DNA of 64,000 nt. Origin: Laspinema palackyanum D2c (lineage in GTDB: Bacteria > Cyanobacteriota > Cyanobacteriia > Cyanobacteriales > Laspinemataceae). The stretch covers positions 254,797 through 318,796 of the forward strand of contig NZ_JAMXFD010000002.1 of NCBI RefSeq assembly GCF_025370875.1. Direction: 5' to 3'. A model generated the notes under the pieces. The model saw only the letters and a list, made by a program, of their open reading frames with translations, ran no database searches and had not been told where the DNA came from. A program made the translations under genes and the position numbers. This document shows, in pieces, positions 1 through 9,196 of this stretch (its first letter is position 1; each line of letters opens with the position of its first letter).

Positions 1-1
1 A

Positions 2-2983
2 TTGCTGACCACTCGGGATGCCGCATTGATTACCGGATTCGGGGCACAGGGGCATGAAGTCGGGTTACTCACCGAAGCTCAAGCATTAGGGTTGCTGGCG
101 CAGTGGGCGGGGGAACATTGGGAAACTTTGCCCCCGGAAGCGGCAGAAGTAGCGCGGGAGTGCGGGTATTTGCCCTTAGCGGTGGCGATTTGTGGGGCGA
201 TGGTAGCTGGGGAACCCGCCAATCGCTGGCAAAACGTCTTACATAAATTGCAAACAGCGGATTTAGAGAAACTGCACCAGGATTTCCCAGATTATCCTTA
301 TCCCAACTTATTCAAAGCACTCCAAGTCAGCGTCGATGCACTTCCTCCAGCGATGGCACAGCGATATCTGGATTTTGGCATTTTTCCCGAAGATACCCCC
401 ATCCCGGAAGCAGTGTTAGTCGGATTTTGGGCCAGGGAGGGGTTAACGGAATATGATGTCCAGGATGTAGTGGATACCCTAGTGAAACGGTCCCTCGCCT
501 TCCGCGATTCCCAGGGGCGGATCACCCTCCATGACTTGCAGTTGGACTATGTGCGAAAACAGGTGGGGGACATTTCCCGGGTACAGGAACGGTTTTTAAA
601 TAGCTATCGCCAGCGCTATCCCCAGGGATATCACACCGTGGAGGATGATGGCTATTTTTTCCACCATTTAATCACCCATCACCTGCAACACCGCCCCGAG
701 GAAATCCGCCACCTGCTGTTACACTTTCCCTGGTTACAAGCGAAACTGGATGCAACGGATGTCAAGGCATTGCTGATGGATTTTGAGTCAGTTCACAGGG
801 GAGAGGCCGGAACCAGAGACCCCCTGAGATTGCTGGAAAGTGCCATTCGCAACTCGGCACATATATTAGGGGAAGATAAGACGCAACTAGCAGGACAACT
901 GCTAGGGCGGTTGCTGTCATTTGTCTCGCCTTCTCCTGTGCCTGTGTCAGAGTCTCGCTTTTTCTGGGAAAAAATGCCGCTTCTGCGGCCGTATTTACCG
1001 AAACATTCCCAGACCCCAGCAGAAAAACGGAGCCAACTCCTCTTTTCCCCCTTTTTTAAGGGGAACCAGGCGGAATCTGAGCTTTCTAGGGAAGGTACAG
1101 GAGAATCAGCAGCCACAACAGCCCCGGAAATTGAGCAACTCCTCACTCAGGCAAAAAATTACCAGGGAAAACCCTGGTTTCGCCCTCTCAGCCCCAGTCT
1201 TAACCCAGCAGGCGGGGCGCTGCTGCGTACCCTCATTGGACATCATAGCTTGGTATATGCAGTGACCATCACCCCGGATGGGAAACAAGCGGTTTCGGCA
1301 TCAGAGGATAAGACCCTGAAACTGTGGGATTTGGCAACGGGGTCGGAACTGGCCACCCTCACTGGGCATAGTAACTCAGTATATGCAGTGGCCATCACCC
1401 CGGACGGCAAACAAGCGCTTTCCGCATCATCGGATAACACCCTAAAACTATGGGATTTGGCAAGGGGAGAGGAACTGGCCACCCTTTCGGGCCATAGTAA
1501 CTCGGTATATGCAGTGGCCATCACCCCGGACGGGAAACAAGCGGTTTCCGCATCATCGGATAACACCCTAAAACTGTGGGATTTGGCAACGGGAGAAGAA
1601 CTCGCCACTCTCTGGCATACTACTAGCCCAGTAAATGCAGTAGCCATCAGCCCGGACGGGAAACAAGCGGTTTCCGCATCATCGGATAACACCCTAAAAC
1701 TGTGGGATTTGGCAACGGGAGAAGAACTCGCCACCCTCACCGGGCATGATGACTGGGTAAATGCAGTGGCCATCAGCCCGGACGGGAAACAAGCGGTTTC
1801 GGCATCTTTGGATAACACCCTAAAACTGTGGGATTTGGTAACGGGGTCGGAACTCGCCACTCTCTGGCATACTAGCCCAGTAAATGCAGTAGCCATCAGC
1901 CCGGACGGGAAACAAGCGGTTTCGGCATCTTTGGATAACACCCTAAAACTGTGGGATTTGGTAACGGGAGAAGAACTTGCCACCCTCGCCGGACATAGTT
2001 ACTCGGTAAATGCAGTGGCGATCGCCCCGGACGGGAAACACGCGGTTTCCGCATCCTGGGATAACACTCTGAAACTGTGGGATTTGGACAGGGGAGAGGA
2101 ACTCGCCACCCTCACCGGGCATAGTGCCGACGTAATCGCAGTGGCAATCACCCCGGACGGGAAACAAGCGGTTTCCGCATCATCCACATCATCGGATAAG
2201 ATGAAACTGTGGGATTTAGCGACAGGATCGGAACTGACCACTCTGACCGGGCATAGTAGCCCAGTAAAAGCAGTGGCCATCACCCCGGACGGGAAACAAG
2301 CGGTTTCGGCATCCTGGGGTAAGACCCTGAAATTGTGGGATTGGGGAACGGGAGAGGAACTGGCTACCCTCACTGGGCATAGTAGCTGGGTAAATGCAGT
2401 GGCCATCACCCCAGACGGCAAACAAGCGCTTTCCGCATCCGAGGATAACACACTAAAACTGTGGGATTTGGCGACGGGGTCGGAACTGGCCACCCTCACC
2501 GGGCATAGTAGCCCAGTAAAAGCAGTGGCAATCACCCCGGACGGGAAACAAGCGGTTTCGGCATCGGGGGATAAGACCCTGAAACTGTGGGATTTGGCAA
2601 CGGGGTCGGAACTGGCCACCCTCATCGGGCATAGTGCCGACGTAATCGCAGTGGCAATCACCCCGGACGGGAAACAAGCGGTTTCGGCATCAGAGGATAC
2701 CACCCTGAAACTGTGGGATTTGGGAAGGGGAGAGGAACTGGCCACCCTCACCGGGCATAGAAGCTTTGTACAAGCAGTGGCCATCACCCCAGACGGAAAA
2801 CAAGCGGTTTCGGCATCTATGGATAACACCCTGAAACTCTGGAATTTGGCGACGGGAGATGTCGTTGCCAGTTTTGGGGGTGACGGTGTGTTATTCTGTT
2901 GTGCGATTGCACCGAATGGGGTGACGGTGGTGGCGGGTGAGGCGTCGGGGCGGGTGCATTTTTTGCGGTTGGAGGGGGTGTGA
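2..2983 (+). CDS. NB-ARC/WD40 STAND protein, 5' end outside window
   Basis: This is the C-terminal 993 residues of a STAND (NLR/APAF-1-like) NTPase. The frame is open at the left edge and the first residues, LLTTRD, form the NB-ARC RNBS-B/sensor-1 motif, so the P-loop lies outside the window. Next come a GLPL-type motif (CGYLPLAVAICG, about residue 54), FGIFPEDTPIPEAVLVGFW (RNBS-D-like, about 124) and LHDL (the MHD position, about 175). Helical and linker sequence follows to about residue 400. From residue 407 to the end there are 14 WD40 blades of about 42 residues (GH..V.AVAITPDGKQAVSAS.DNTLKLWDL), enough for two seven-bladed propellers; the last blade is degenerate. Blades 4 and 6 have LWHT in place of LTGH. 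Family knowledge suggests ligand sensing by the propellers and ATP-driven oligomerisation. No effector domain is visible, but one could lie upstream. No partner gene follows. Confidence 0.93.
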   Translation: MLTTRDAALITGFGAQGHEVGLLTEAQALGLLAQWAGEHWETLPPEAAEVARECGYLPLAVAICGAMVAGEPANRWQNVLHKLQTADLEKLHQDFPDYPYPNLFKALQVSVDALPPAMAQRYLDFGIFPEDTPIPEAVLVGFWAREGLTEYDVQDVVDTLVKRSLAFRDSQGRITLHDLQLDYVRKQVGDISRVQERFLNSYRQRYPQGYHTVEDDGYFFHHLITHHLQHRPEEIRHLLLHFPWLQAKLDATDVKALLMDFESVHRGEAGTRDPLRLLESAIRNSAHILGEDKTQLAGQLLGRLLSFVSPSPVPVSESRFFWEKMPLLRPYLPKHSQTPAEKRSQLLFSPFFKGNQAESELSREGTGESAATTAPEIEQLLTQAKNYQGKPWFRPLSPSLNPAGGALLRTLIGHHSLVYAVTITPDGKQAVSASEDKTLKLWDLATGSELATLTGHSNSVYAVAITPDGKQALSASSDNTLKLWDLARGEELATLSGHSNSVYAVAITPDGKQAVSASSDNTLKLWDLATGEELATLWHTTSPVNAVAISPDGKQAVSASSDNTLKLWDLATGEELATLTGHDDWVNAVAISPDGKQAVSASLDNTLKLWDLVTGSELATLWHTSPVNAVAISPDGKQAVSASLDNTLKLWDLVTGEELATLAGHSYSVNAVAIAPDGKHAVSASWDNTLKLWDLDRGEELATLTGHSADVIAVAITPDGKQAVSASSTSSDKMKLWDLATGSELTTLTGHSSPVKAVAITPDGKQAVSASWGKTLKLWDWGTGEELATLTGHSSWVNAVAITPDGKQALSASEDNTLKLWDLATGSELATLTGHSSPVKAVAITPDGKQAVSASGDKTLKLWDLATGSELATLIGHSADVIAVAITPDGKQAVSASEDTTLKLWDLGRGEELATLTGHRSFVQAVAITPDGKQAVSASMDNTLKLWNLATGDVVASFGGDGVLFCCAIAPNGVTVVAGEASGRVHFLRLEGV

Positions 2984-3261
2984 GAACCTGGGTTTCTGCA
3001 TTCCATCGGGGTGAGGATGCCCGCTTGATGGGAGGAGAGCAAAGACAATTCTCACCGTCATCTGTCGTACCCTTTCTGCTAGGGAAGGGTTAAATTTTTC
3101 ATCCCTCACCCACTCCATCATCCCACTTTCTGCTGAACTCTGATAGTACAGAAAACCCTTTTCTCTCAACCTGAAGGATAACCCAATCAGCAGCAGAGAA
3201 AACCTCATACTACCCCCCTATTTAGATGCCTATTCGCCTCGGTTTTCACCGGCGATAGAGG

Positions 3262-3483
3262 CTATCCACCCTGGACCTTTCCCACCAACTCAGCAATCAG
3301 TGGTTTTTCCGTTGAGAGATGACTCACCTGCATCACAGAAAATCCTAAAATATTCCCCTCTTCATCTATCCGTTCCATAATGCCATCATGGTCAGTTTCT
3401 CGCATATAACCGGCTTTATCGGAAAAAATGACCTCTAAAAAATCCGCTTCTTTATCATACCAAATCTTTAAGGTTAGGGCCAT
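3262..3483 (-). CDS. DUF2283 family protein (antitoxin-like partner)
   Basis: This 73-residue protein matches the DUF2283 pattern. It begins LKIWYDKEADFLEVIF, continues with an acidic strand and RIDEEGNILGFSV, and ends in a short helix. Its ATG lies inside the end of the upstream gene: the two frames overlap by 10 nt (3474-3483), which indicates translational coupling. Small DUF2283 proteins often sit beside short RNase-like proteins, and by that position this one would be the antitoxin or modulator. That role is inferred from context, not from a known DNA-binding motif, since none is visible. Confidence 0.8.
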   Translation of the reverse strand: MALTLKIWYDKEADFLEVIFSDKAGYMRETDHDGIMERIDEEGNILGFSVMQVSHLSTEKPLIAELVGKVQGG

Positions 3484-3782
3484 ATTTGTTCTCCTTTCTT
3501 TTGTTTATCGGTTAAATAAGCTGTAATAACAAAAGCGTCTGTTTCTATATATTTTACCACTACACACAGCCACTTGTCCCCGACTTGGGTTCCTAGATAG
3601 TAGCGGTAGTTTAAACAAACATTTTCATCGTTCCGGGATTTCCGAACGGCTTGGGGATTTCGCAAGGTTATGGCAATCTCTTTTTCCATGTTGGCCATTT
3701 CCGGATGTAGTAAAATATGGGCCAATCGTTCATCAGTTAGCCGTACCCCACGCCCCTGATAGTCGGTTAATATCTGGCTCAC
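3474..3782 (-). CDS. Small toxin-like protein (RelE/BECR-type fold suspected)
   Basis: This 102-residue protein starts at a GTG (MSQILTDYQG) behind a purine-rich stretch. It has an N-terminal helical part (LTDERLAHILLHPEM), a short loop with RNPQAVRKSRND, then strands (VCLNYRYYLG, KWLCVVVKYIE, FVITAYLTD) and a basic tail. The layout of helix, R/K-rich loop, strands and a final ITAY strand resembles DUF4258- and PBECR-like RNase toxins, but I cannot assign a family with certainty. It is the first gene of a two-gene unit with the DUF2283 protein. The same frame stays open upstream through a decayed PIN-domain gene (3832-3952), so this pair lies directly behind the wreck of another toxin-antitoxin locus. 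Identity as a toxin is an inference. Confidence 0.65.
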   Translation of the reverse strand: MSQILTDYQGRGVRLTDERLAHILLHPEMANMEKEIAITLRNPQAVRKSRNDENVCLNYRYYLGTQVGDKWLCVVVKYIETDAFVITAYLTDKQKKGEQIWP

Positions 3783-3831
3783 AATTCCAACCTTTTCCTC
3801 ATGGTTGATTTTTTTAATTATTCTAATACAG

Positions 3832-3952
3832 GGCGAAGTAACAATCCAAGCTGGAGTAGATTGAGCTAAGGCAATGGCTTTTGCTGTAGTTGCTGAATAA
3901 TTGCTAGGGATATCAAGGGACTGCTGTCGGCAATAACAATTTGATTAATCAT
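3832..3952 (-). pseudogene. Remnant of PIN-domain (DUF3368/VapC-like) toxin
   Basis: The minus strand from 3952 reads MINQIVIADSSPLISLAI, a typical start of a DUF3368/PIN toxin with the first catalytic Asp in IADSSPL. After about 22 codons the frame breaks, and a second frame reads KAIALAQSTPAWIVTS, which looks like a later segment of the same fold. The middle of the domain and everything after it are missing. The ATG overlaps the end of the UPF0175 pseudogene by 8 nt, the usual arrangement for this toxin-antitoxin pair. The remnant cannot make a full PIN domain. Confidence 0.7.
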
Positions 3953-4196
3953 CCCGTAATTCATCAGCAATTTGGTCATCATCCAGGTTGATTACTGGGA
4001 TTTTCAATCGTCCAAGTTCATACATGAATTGCAGTTTATTCATTTGACAAAAATGGGCGGCTTTGCCCAGAGAAATTCGTCGTAATTCAAACAATTTTAC
4101 CGCTAGTAAAAAGAGTAATTAAGATTCTAATTCTTGAGGAGATTTGCCGGAAGTCAGTAGCAAATCATCCGGATAGGGGAGGGAGAGATTCGGCAT
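3945..4196 (-). pseudogene. UPF0175 antitoxin gene with an in-frame stop
   Basis: On the minus strand, 84 codons from an ATG at 4196 read MPNLSLPYPDDLLLTSGKSP, then a TAA at 4119-4121 (codon 26), then more of the same protein in the same frame, including FELRRISLGKAAHF, CQMNKLQFMYELGRLKIPVI and DDQIADELRDD. This is the UPF0175 family, antitoxins of PIN toxins. Only one change is needed to restore the gene; the codon was probably GAA or CAA. A shorter product starting after the stop is possible but would lack the N-terminal strand. The ORF is too short on either side of the stop to show up in a normal gene search. Confidence 0.85.
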
Positions 4197-4290
4197 AGTT
4201 TTTGGGGGATATGAGGACTGCTAATCATCAATTCTTCAAAACTGCGGTTGTCCGCGTTATTATTTTACCATAAGTTGGGCTTTTAGGAAC

Positions 4291-4410
4291 CCGGAAACGA
4301 CTGAAGTCGTTACTACGAATCCGGAAACGACTGAAGTCGTTACTACGAACCCGGAAACGACTGAAGTCGTTACTACGAGCCCGGAAACGACTGAAGTCGT
4401 TACTACGAAC
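4291..4410 (+). repeat. Palindromic repeat cluster, 4 tandem copies, 30-bp period
   Basis: Four almost identical 30-bp units follow each other without spacers. Each is CCGGA plus the near-palindrome AACGACTGAAGTCGTT (7-bp arms, 2-nt centre) plus ACTACGAA. The same core recurs at 18880, 21873, 26735, 40032, 44772 and 63912. All clusters lie between genes. Confidence 0.95.
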
Positions 4411-4452
4411 GGGGGAGAATTATTGATAGGTTGAACAGTGTTTTATGGGTGA

Positions 4453-4528
4453 GCCCGCGCAGGCGGGCCCTTCGACGGAGCTCAGGACAGGCTTTGTTCG
4501 TGTAGCCCCAGGCTTCAGCCTGCGGGGC
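4453..4528. repeat. Two GC-rich hairpins downstream of the histidine kinase
   Basis: GCCCGC-GCAG-GCGGGC (4453-4468) and GCCCCAGGC-TTCA-GCCTGCGGGGC (about 4505-4528) form strong hairpins just past the stop of the minus-strand kinase. There is no T tract, so these look like interspersed repeats rather than intrinsic terminators, though they could protect the 3' end of the mRNA. Confidence 0.6.
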
Positions 4529-4543
4529 GGTGGCACAAAGGGG

Positions 4544-7500
4544 TTAGTTTCTCCTTTGGGCGATGGGGATTTGGATGATGAATTCGCTGCCTTTGCCCGG
4601 TTCGGTGATGCAGTCTAAAATACCGTTATGTTTTTCTACTACGATTTGATAGCTGATGGCTAATCCGAGTCCGGTTCCTTTGCCTACGGGTTTGGTGGTG
4701 AAGAAGGGGTCGAAGAGGCGGGCTTTGGTTTGTTCGGTCATGCCGGGTCCGTTGTCGGCGATGTGGATGATGGCTGAATTTCCGCTGACTTCGGTGCGAA
4801 TTTCTAGGGTGGGTGGGGTTTCGGTGGAGTGGGATGGGTTGCTTTCTAGGGCGTCGATCGCATTGTTGATGATGTTCATAAAAACTTGATTCATCTGGGA
4901 CGCATAGCACTCAATTAAGGGCAATTTCCCATAGTTTCTCATCACTTCTATGCCATGCCGATCGCCTTTCGATTTGAACCGATTTTGCAAAATTAACAGG
5001 GTATTCTCTATCCCTTCATGGAGGTCTACTTCTTTCATGTCCGCTTCGTCTAGGCGGGAGAAGTTGCGTAAACTTAAGACAATTTTGCGGATGCGATCGG
5101 TTCCCATTTTCATGGAGGCGAGAATTTTGGGCAAATCTTCGGTAATATAGTCCAGTTCTAGGTCGGCAATTGCCTCTTCCAGTTCTGCATCAGGATTAGG
5201 ATAGGTTTCCTGATACAGGTTAATGATACTCAGCAAGTCTTCTGTATAGTTGCTCAAATGGGTGAGGTTGCCGTGAATAAAATTGACCGGATTATTGATT
5301 TCATGGGCGACTCCGGCAACTAATTGCCCTAAGCTGGACATTTTTTCGGTTTGAATCAGTTGGGATTGGGTTTGTTGTAACTCCTGTAAGGTATTCTGTA
5401 CTTGTTCGGCTTGTTCTTGGGCTTGGCGGGCGCTCTCTTGGGATTGGCGGTATAAATGCGCTTGGTAGAGGGCGATCGCCAACCGTTCGGCTACGGCTTG
5501 CAACAGTTCTACTTCCCACTCGTTCCAGTTGCGGGGTTGGTTGTGGGTTCCGCAAACCAGGCAACCGATATCTCCCAAGGCGGTTTGAATGCTCACAATG
5601 ACCACGGCGCGATACCCCCACACCGTATAAAGAGATTGGAACTCTCGATCGCAGTCGCTGCTCAAATTATCGCACTGAATCAATTCAGTATTAGCAATTT
5701 TAACTTCGGTGGGAGTCCCCTCAACGGGATAGCGCCCGATGCGACTGTCGAGTTCAGGGTTTTTCACTTCGGTGACGATTTCCCAGAAGGGTGGGGTACT
5801 ACAGCAGCGATACCATATAAAACTACAGCGATCCAGTTCCAATAACGAGTATAACTGTTGAACAACGGTTTCCAGGATAGTATCCACCTCTAGGGAGTTG
5901 CGAATATCACTAGAAATCTGGTTGATCAGGGATTCTCGATTGGCGAGTTGTCGCGATTCGGCTTCGGATTGGCGCAGGGCTTTTTCGGCTTGTTTGCGAT
6001 CGCTCACATCAACGCCAATCCCCCAGCCGGACCAACCGGGAATCGGAAATTGTTTAGAAATATTCGACCAAGCAATGGTTCTAATTGTCCCATCTTTGGC
6101 GGTGAGATCCAGTTCCCAATTCCGGTAATGATTGTCTAATTCAACCATTTCACTCAGCATCGCTGCTTTTTCTTCGGGAATGGGATACAACATTTCCACC
6201 GCCTGGGGATTGCCGACGATTTCATCGACACTATAGCCGGTGACTCGTTCACATTCGCGGTTCCAGGCGGCAAATTGTCCCTCGGCATCGAAGGCATTCA
6301 TCATCACGGGCATATTTTCTAGGATGCCGCGCAGGTATTCTTCTCGCTGTTTGAGGGCGGTTTCTGCTTCTTTGAGGGCGGTGATATTTTGAACGACGAC
6401 CATGCCTGCAAAGATTTCCCCATTGGTATGAGTCACGGGTAGAACGTGAACGAGATAGGTTCTCTGCTGATAGGGAAGTTCAAAGACTGACCTCTCACCC
6501 GTGAGTGCCAATTGATACATGGGTCCTACTATTTCGCAGGTTTCTGGAGGCCAAACTTCCCACAGGGTTCTTCCTTCAACGAAGGCTTTTGATAATCCAA
6601 TTTCCGCTAGTTCCTGTCCGTCGATGAGGGTATAGCGTAAATCCCGATCAAATAAGGCGATCGCCCCGTTGGGGAAATTCCGGGCGATCGCCCGATAGAG
6701 TTCTTCACTGCGGCGCAAGGCTTCTTCAGATTCGTGGCGTTCGGTGATGTCGTGTCCTGTTCCGATCAGTTTAACCATCTCTCCTTCTGGACTGAAAATC
6801 GGCTGCCCTTTGGAGGAGATAAATTTGATAGAACCATCTGCAAGCAGCATTCGGTGATTGCGTTCAAACGGTTGACCTTCACTGAGGGACTGATTGATAG
6901 CGGCTTGGAGCATTTCACGGTCCTCGGGATGAACAAGCTGCAAGAACTGTTCATAACTGGGTGCGGATGTCGCCTCCTCCATTTTATAAATGCGTAACAG
7001 TTCATTTGACCACTCCACCTGATAAGTGGTCAGGTCGAATTCCCAGGAACCAACATGGGCAATTTGTTGGGCTTGAGCCAGTTGCAAGGCGTTACGCCGC
7101 AGGGTGTCTTCTGCACGTTTGCGTTCGGTGATGTCCCGGACGATGGTGGAAAAATATTCCAGAGTGCCGCTTTCGGACCGATGGCTCATTAGGACCTGTA
7201 AGGCGGGTATTTCCGAACCGTCTTGGTGTAGCAATGCGGTTTCTCCACTCCAGACTCCGGTTTCGGCGGCGGTGAGGAAGGCTTGAGTAAGGATGATTTC
7301 TTGCTGTGATGGAGGGACAAACTCTGAAACGTGCCTGGTGGTGATATCCTCGTGGTCGGGGAGGCCGACGAGCCGTCGCGCGGCGGGGTTCATGTAGAGA
7401 ACGTTACCTGTGGTGTTGGCAAAGCCCACAAAGTCTGGGGTGGCTTCGATGACGGCGATCAGTCGTTCCCGCTCTTTTTCAGCTTCTTGGCGATCGGTGA

Positions 7501-9196
7501 TGTCGGTGACAATTCCATCCATGCGGATCGCTTGACCGTTCGTGTCATAAATCAGCCGACCCCGCGCTTGGATGGTGCGAATATTGCCATCGGCACGGAT
7601 GACGCGATATTCAACTTCGCTGCTGCCGGTTGCCATCAGTTCTGCATTGTAGCGATCAGCCCGATCGCGATCTTCGGGGTGAACCATCTCTTGCCACAGC
7701 AGGGGATTTTCGTGGAAATCTTGGAGAGGACGTCCGTAGAGGGTTTCCGTGGCGGGGTTTAAAAACAGCACCTCGAAGGTATTGGGATTAATGGACCAGA
7801 CCATATCATCCAGGGAGTTGAGGATGCTGTTGAGCCTAGATTGGCTTTCCTGGAGTGCTGCTTCGGCTTCTTTGCGATCGGTGATGTCTCGCATGGCAAT
7901 GACGGCCCCTAGCTTGTTCCCGGAGGCATCAATGATTGGTTGACCACTCACGAGGAGGGTGCGCTGCTTCTGATGTTTCGGCGCGATGATCAGTTCTATA
8001 TTTTGAATGGTTTCGCCGCTATAGGCGCGAAACAAGGGAACTTCTGTCATGGGCATTGCGGTCCCGTCGGGGCGGTATAAATTGTAATACTCACCCCACT
8101 GTTCGGCGGGGATGGGGCTTTCCGGGAGTCCACAATATTCTCGGGTGGCGCGATTAAACAGGGTGATGATGCCGTTGGCGTCACAACTGGCAATGCCATC
8201 GGCTAAGTTATTGAGCATGGCATTGAGGAATTCCCGTTCTTTCTGTAAGGTGGCCTCTGCTTGGTTTCGAGAGGTGATTTCCCCTTGTAACTGCGCGATC
8301 GCCCCTTGGAGTTCAGCAGTGCGATCGGCGACTCGGCTTTCCAGGTCTTCATTGGCCTGTTTGAGGGCCTCTTCCATCTGTTTGCGATCGCTGATATCGA
8401 CAATGGCCCCGACAAACCCGGTGACTTCTCCCCTCTCTCCCGTTTGAGGGACGGCTTGGCCCAATATCCAGATAATTGTCCCATCCTGATGCACCATCCG
8501 GCATTCCATGCGAAATTCGATGGGATTTTGGATAAATTGAGACCATTGAGCAAAGACATAAGAGCTATCTTCGGGATGAATCGCCCGGGCCCATCCATAG
8601 CCCATTGCTTCTTGGGGGGAGATTCCGGCAATTTCACACCATTTTTTGTTGACATAGAGAATTTTTCCCTCGGTATCGGTTTGGAAGATGCCGATGGGGG
8701 AGAGTCCGGCGATCGCTTGATACCGGCGCAGACGGTCTTGTAGGGATTTGATGCTGTGGCGGTTGTGCGCGGTTGGTGGCGGTTCTTCTAAATGGGGGCG
8801 ATCGCTAGGGCCCGTGATTTTTCGACCAAATCCATACCTCACCCCCTCTTCCCTGGACTGGCTGATTTCCCACTCCATCCACTGATAAGTGCCATCTTTC
8901 TGAAGATAGCGATTTTGAAAACTAACCCGCTCAATTTCCTCAGATAGCTTGCCCATTTCTTCGGCTGTTTGCTCTCGGTCTTCCGGATGCACCCCAGGGA
9001 TAAAGGGGCGATTCACTAGGTCTTCTGGAGTCAAGCCCAAGGTGCGTTCCCAGGCGGGATTAACCTCTTGAAAATTCCCATCTAATCCGAGTAAACAGAG
9101 TAAATCCTCGGAACGGCTAAAAAATCCCACATAAGGGGCTGGATTGGCTAAATTCGACCGTTTTTTTGCTGATTTTTGGGGAGGTTTGATAGGCAT
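4544..9196 (-). CDS. Multi-PAS/GAF sensor histidine kinase
   Basis: This 1550-residue kinase has no transmembrane segment, so it should be cytoplasmic. I count eight PAS domains, many with a PAC end (DITDRK/DISDRK), at about residues 20-130, 160-275, 320-440, 450-570, 580-700, 715-825, 835-940 and 955-1075. A coiled linker (ADRTAELQ) sits between the second and third. A GAF domain follows (about 1090-1245), then a helical linker and the kinase core. The phospho-acceptor is His1298 in GVAHEINNPVNF. The ATPase part has NIINNAIDAL (N box), DNGPGM, FDPFF and GKGTGLGL. There is no receiver domain and no response regulator gene beside it, so it is an orphan kinase. The AHEINNP signature places it with the large cyanobacterial PAS kinases. 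The signal is unknown; haem or flavin binding in any PAS cannot be read from the sequence. Confidence 0.95.
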   Translation of the reverse strand: MPIKPPQKSAKKRSNLANPAPYVGFFSRSEDLLCLLGLDGNFQEVNPAWERTLGLTPEDLVNRPFIPGVHPEDREQTAEEMGKLSEEIERVSFQNRYLQKDGTYQWMEWEISQSREEGVRYGFGRKITGPSDRPHLEEPPPTAHNRHSIKSLQDRLRRYQAIAGLSPIGIFQTDTEGKILYVNKKWCEIAGISPQEAMGYGWARAIHPEDSSYVFAQWSQFIQNPIEFRMECRMVHQDGTIIWILGQAVPQTGERGEVTGFVGAIVDISDRKQMEEALKQANEDLESRVADRTAELQGAIAQLQGEITSRNQAEATLQKEREFLNAMLNNLADGIASCDANGIITLFNRATREYCGLPESPIPAEQWGEYYNLYRPDGTAMPMTEVPLFRAYSGETIQNIELIIAPKHQKQRTLLVSGQPIIDASGNKLGAVIAMRDITDRKEAEAALQESQSRLNSILNSLDDMVWSINPNTFEVLFLNPATETLYGRPLQDFHENPLLWQEMVHPEDRDRADRYNAELMATGSSEVEYRVIRADGNIRTIQARGRLIYDTNGQAIRMDGIVTDITDRQEAEKERERLIAVIEATPDFVGFANTTGNVLYMNPAARRLVGLPDHEDITTRHVSEFVPPSQQEIILTQAFLTAAETGVWSGETALLHQDGSEIPALQVLMSHRSESGTLEYFSTIVRDITERKRAEDTLRRNALQLAQAQQIAHVGSWEFDLTTYQVEWSNELLRIYKMEEATSAPSYEQFLQLVHPEDREMLQAAINQSLSEGQPFERNHRMLLADGSIKFISSKGQPIFSPEGEMVKLIGTGHDITERHESEEALRRSEELYRAIARNFPNGAIALFDRDLRYTLIDGQELAEIGLSKAFVEGRTLWEVWPPETCEIVGPMYQLALTGERSVFELPYQQRTYLVHVLPVTHTNGEIFAGMVVVQNITALKEAETALKQREEYLRGILENMPVMMNAFDAEGQFAAWNRECERVTGYSVDEIVGNPQAVEMLYPIPEEKAAMLSEMVELDNHYRNWELDLTAKDGTIRTIAWSNISKQFPIPGWSGWGIGVDVSDRKQAEKALRQSEAESRQLANRESLINQISSDIRNSLEVDTILETVVQQLYSLLELDRCSFIWYRCCSTPPFWEIVTEVKNPELDSRIGRYPVEGTPTEVKIANTELIQCDNLSSDCDREFQSLYTVWGYRAVVIVSIQTALGDIGCLVCGTHNQPRNWNEWEVELLQAVAERLAIALYQAHLYRQSQESARQAQEQAEQVQNTLQELQQTQSQLIQTEKMSSLGQLVAGVAHEINNPVNFIHGNLTHLSNYTEDLLSIINLYQETYPNPDAELEEAIADLELDYITEDLPKILASMKMGTDRIRKIVLSLRNFSRLDEADMKEVDLHEGIENTLLILQNRFKSKGDRHGIEVMRNYGKLPLIECYASQMNQVFMNIINNAIDALESNPSHSTETPPTLEIRTEVSGNSAIIHIADNGPGMTEQTKARLFDPFFTTKPVGKGTGLGLAISYQIVVEKHNGILDCITEPGKGSEFIIQIPIAQRRN

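Noticed and set aside
1243..3048. Long minus-strand open frames opposite the WD40 array (1243-1983 and 1999-3048)
   Set aside because: They mirror the 126-bp repeat on the plus strand and their translation is only a repeat of FRVLS.DAETACFPSG; the plus strand gives a known fold.
4291..4410. Short regularly spaced repeats, considered as a CRISPR array
   Set aside because: The units are contiguous with constant linkers and no variable spacers, the repeat is dispersed in both orientations, and there are no cas genes.
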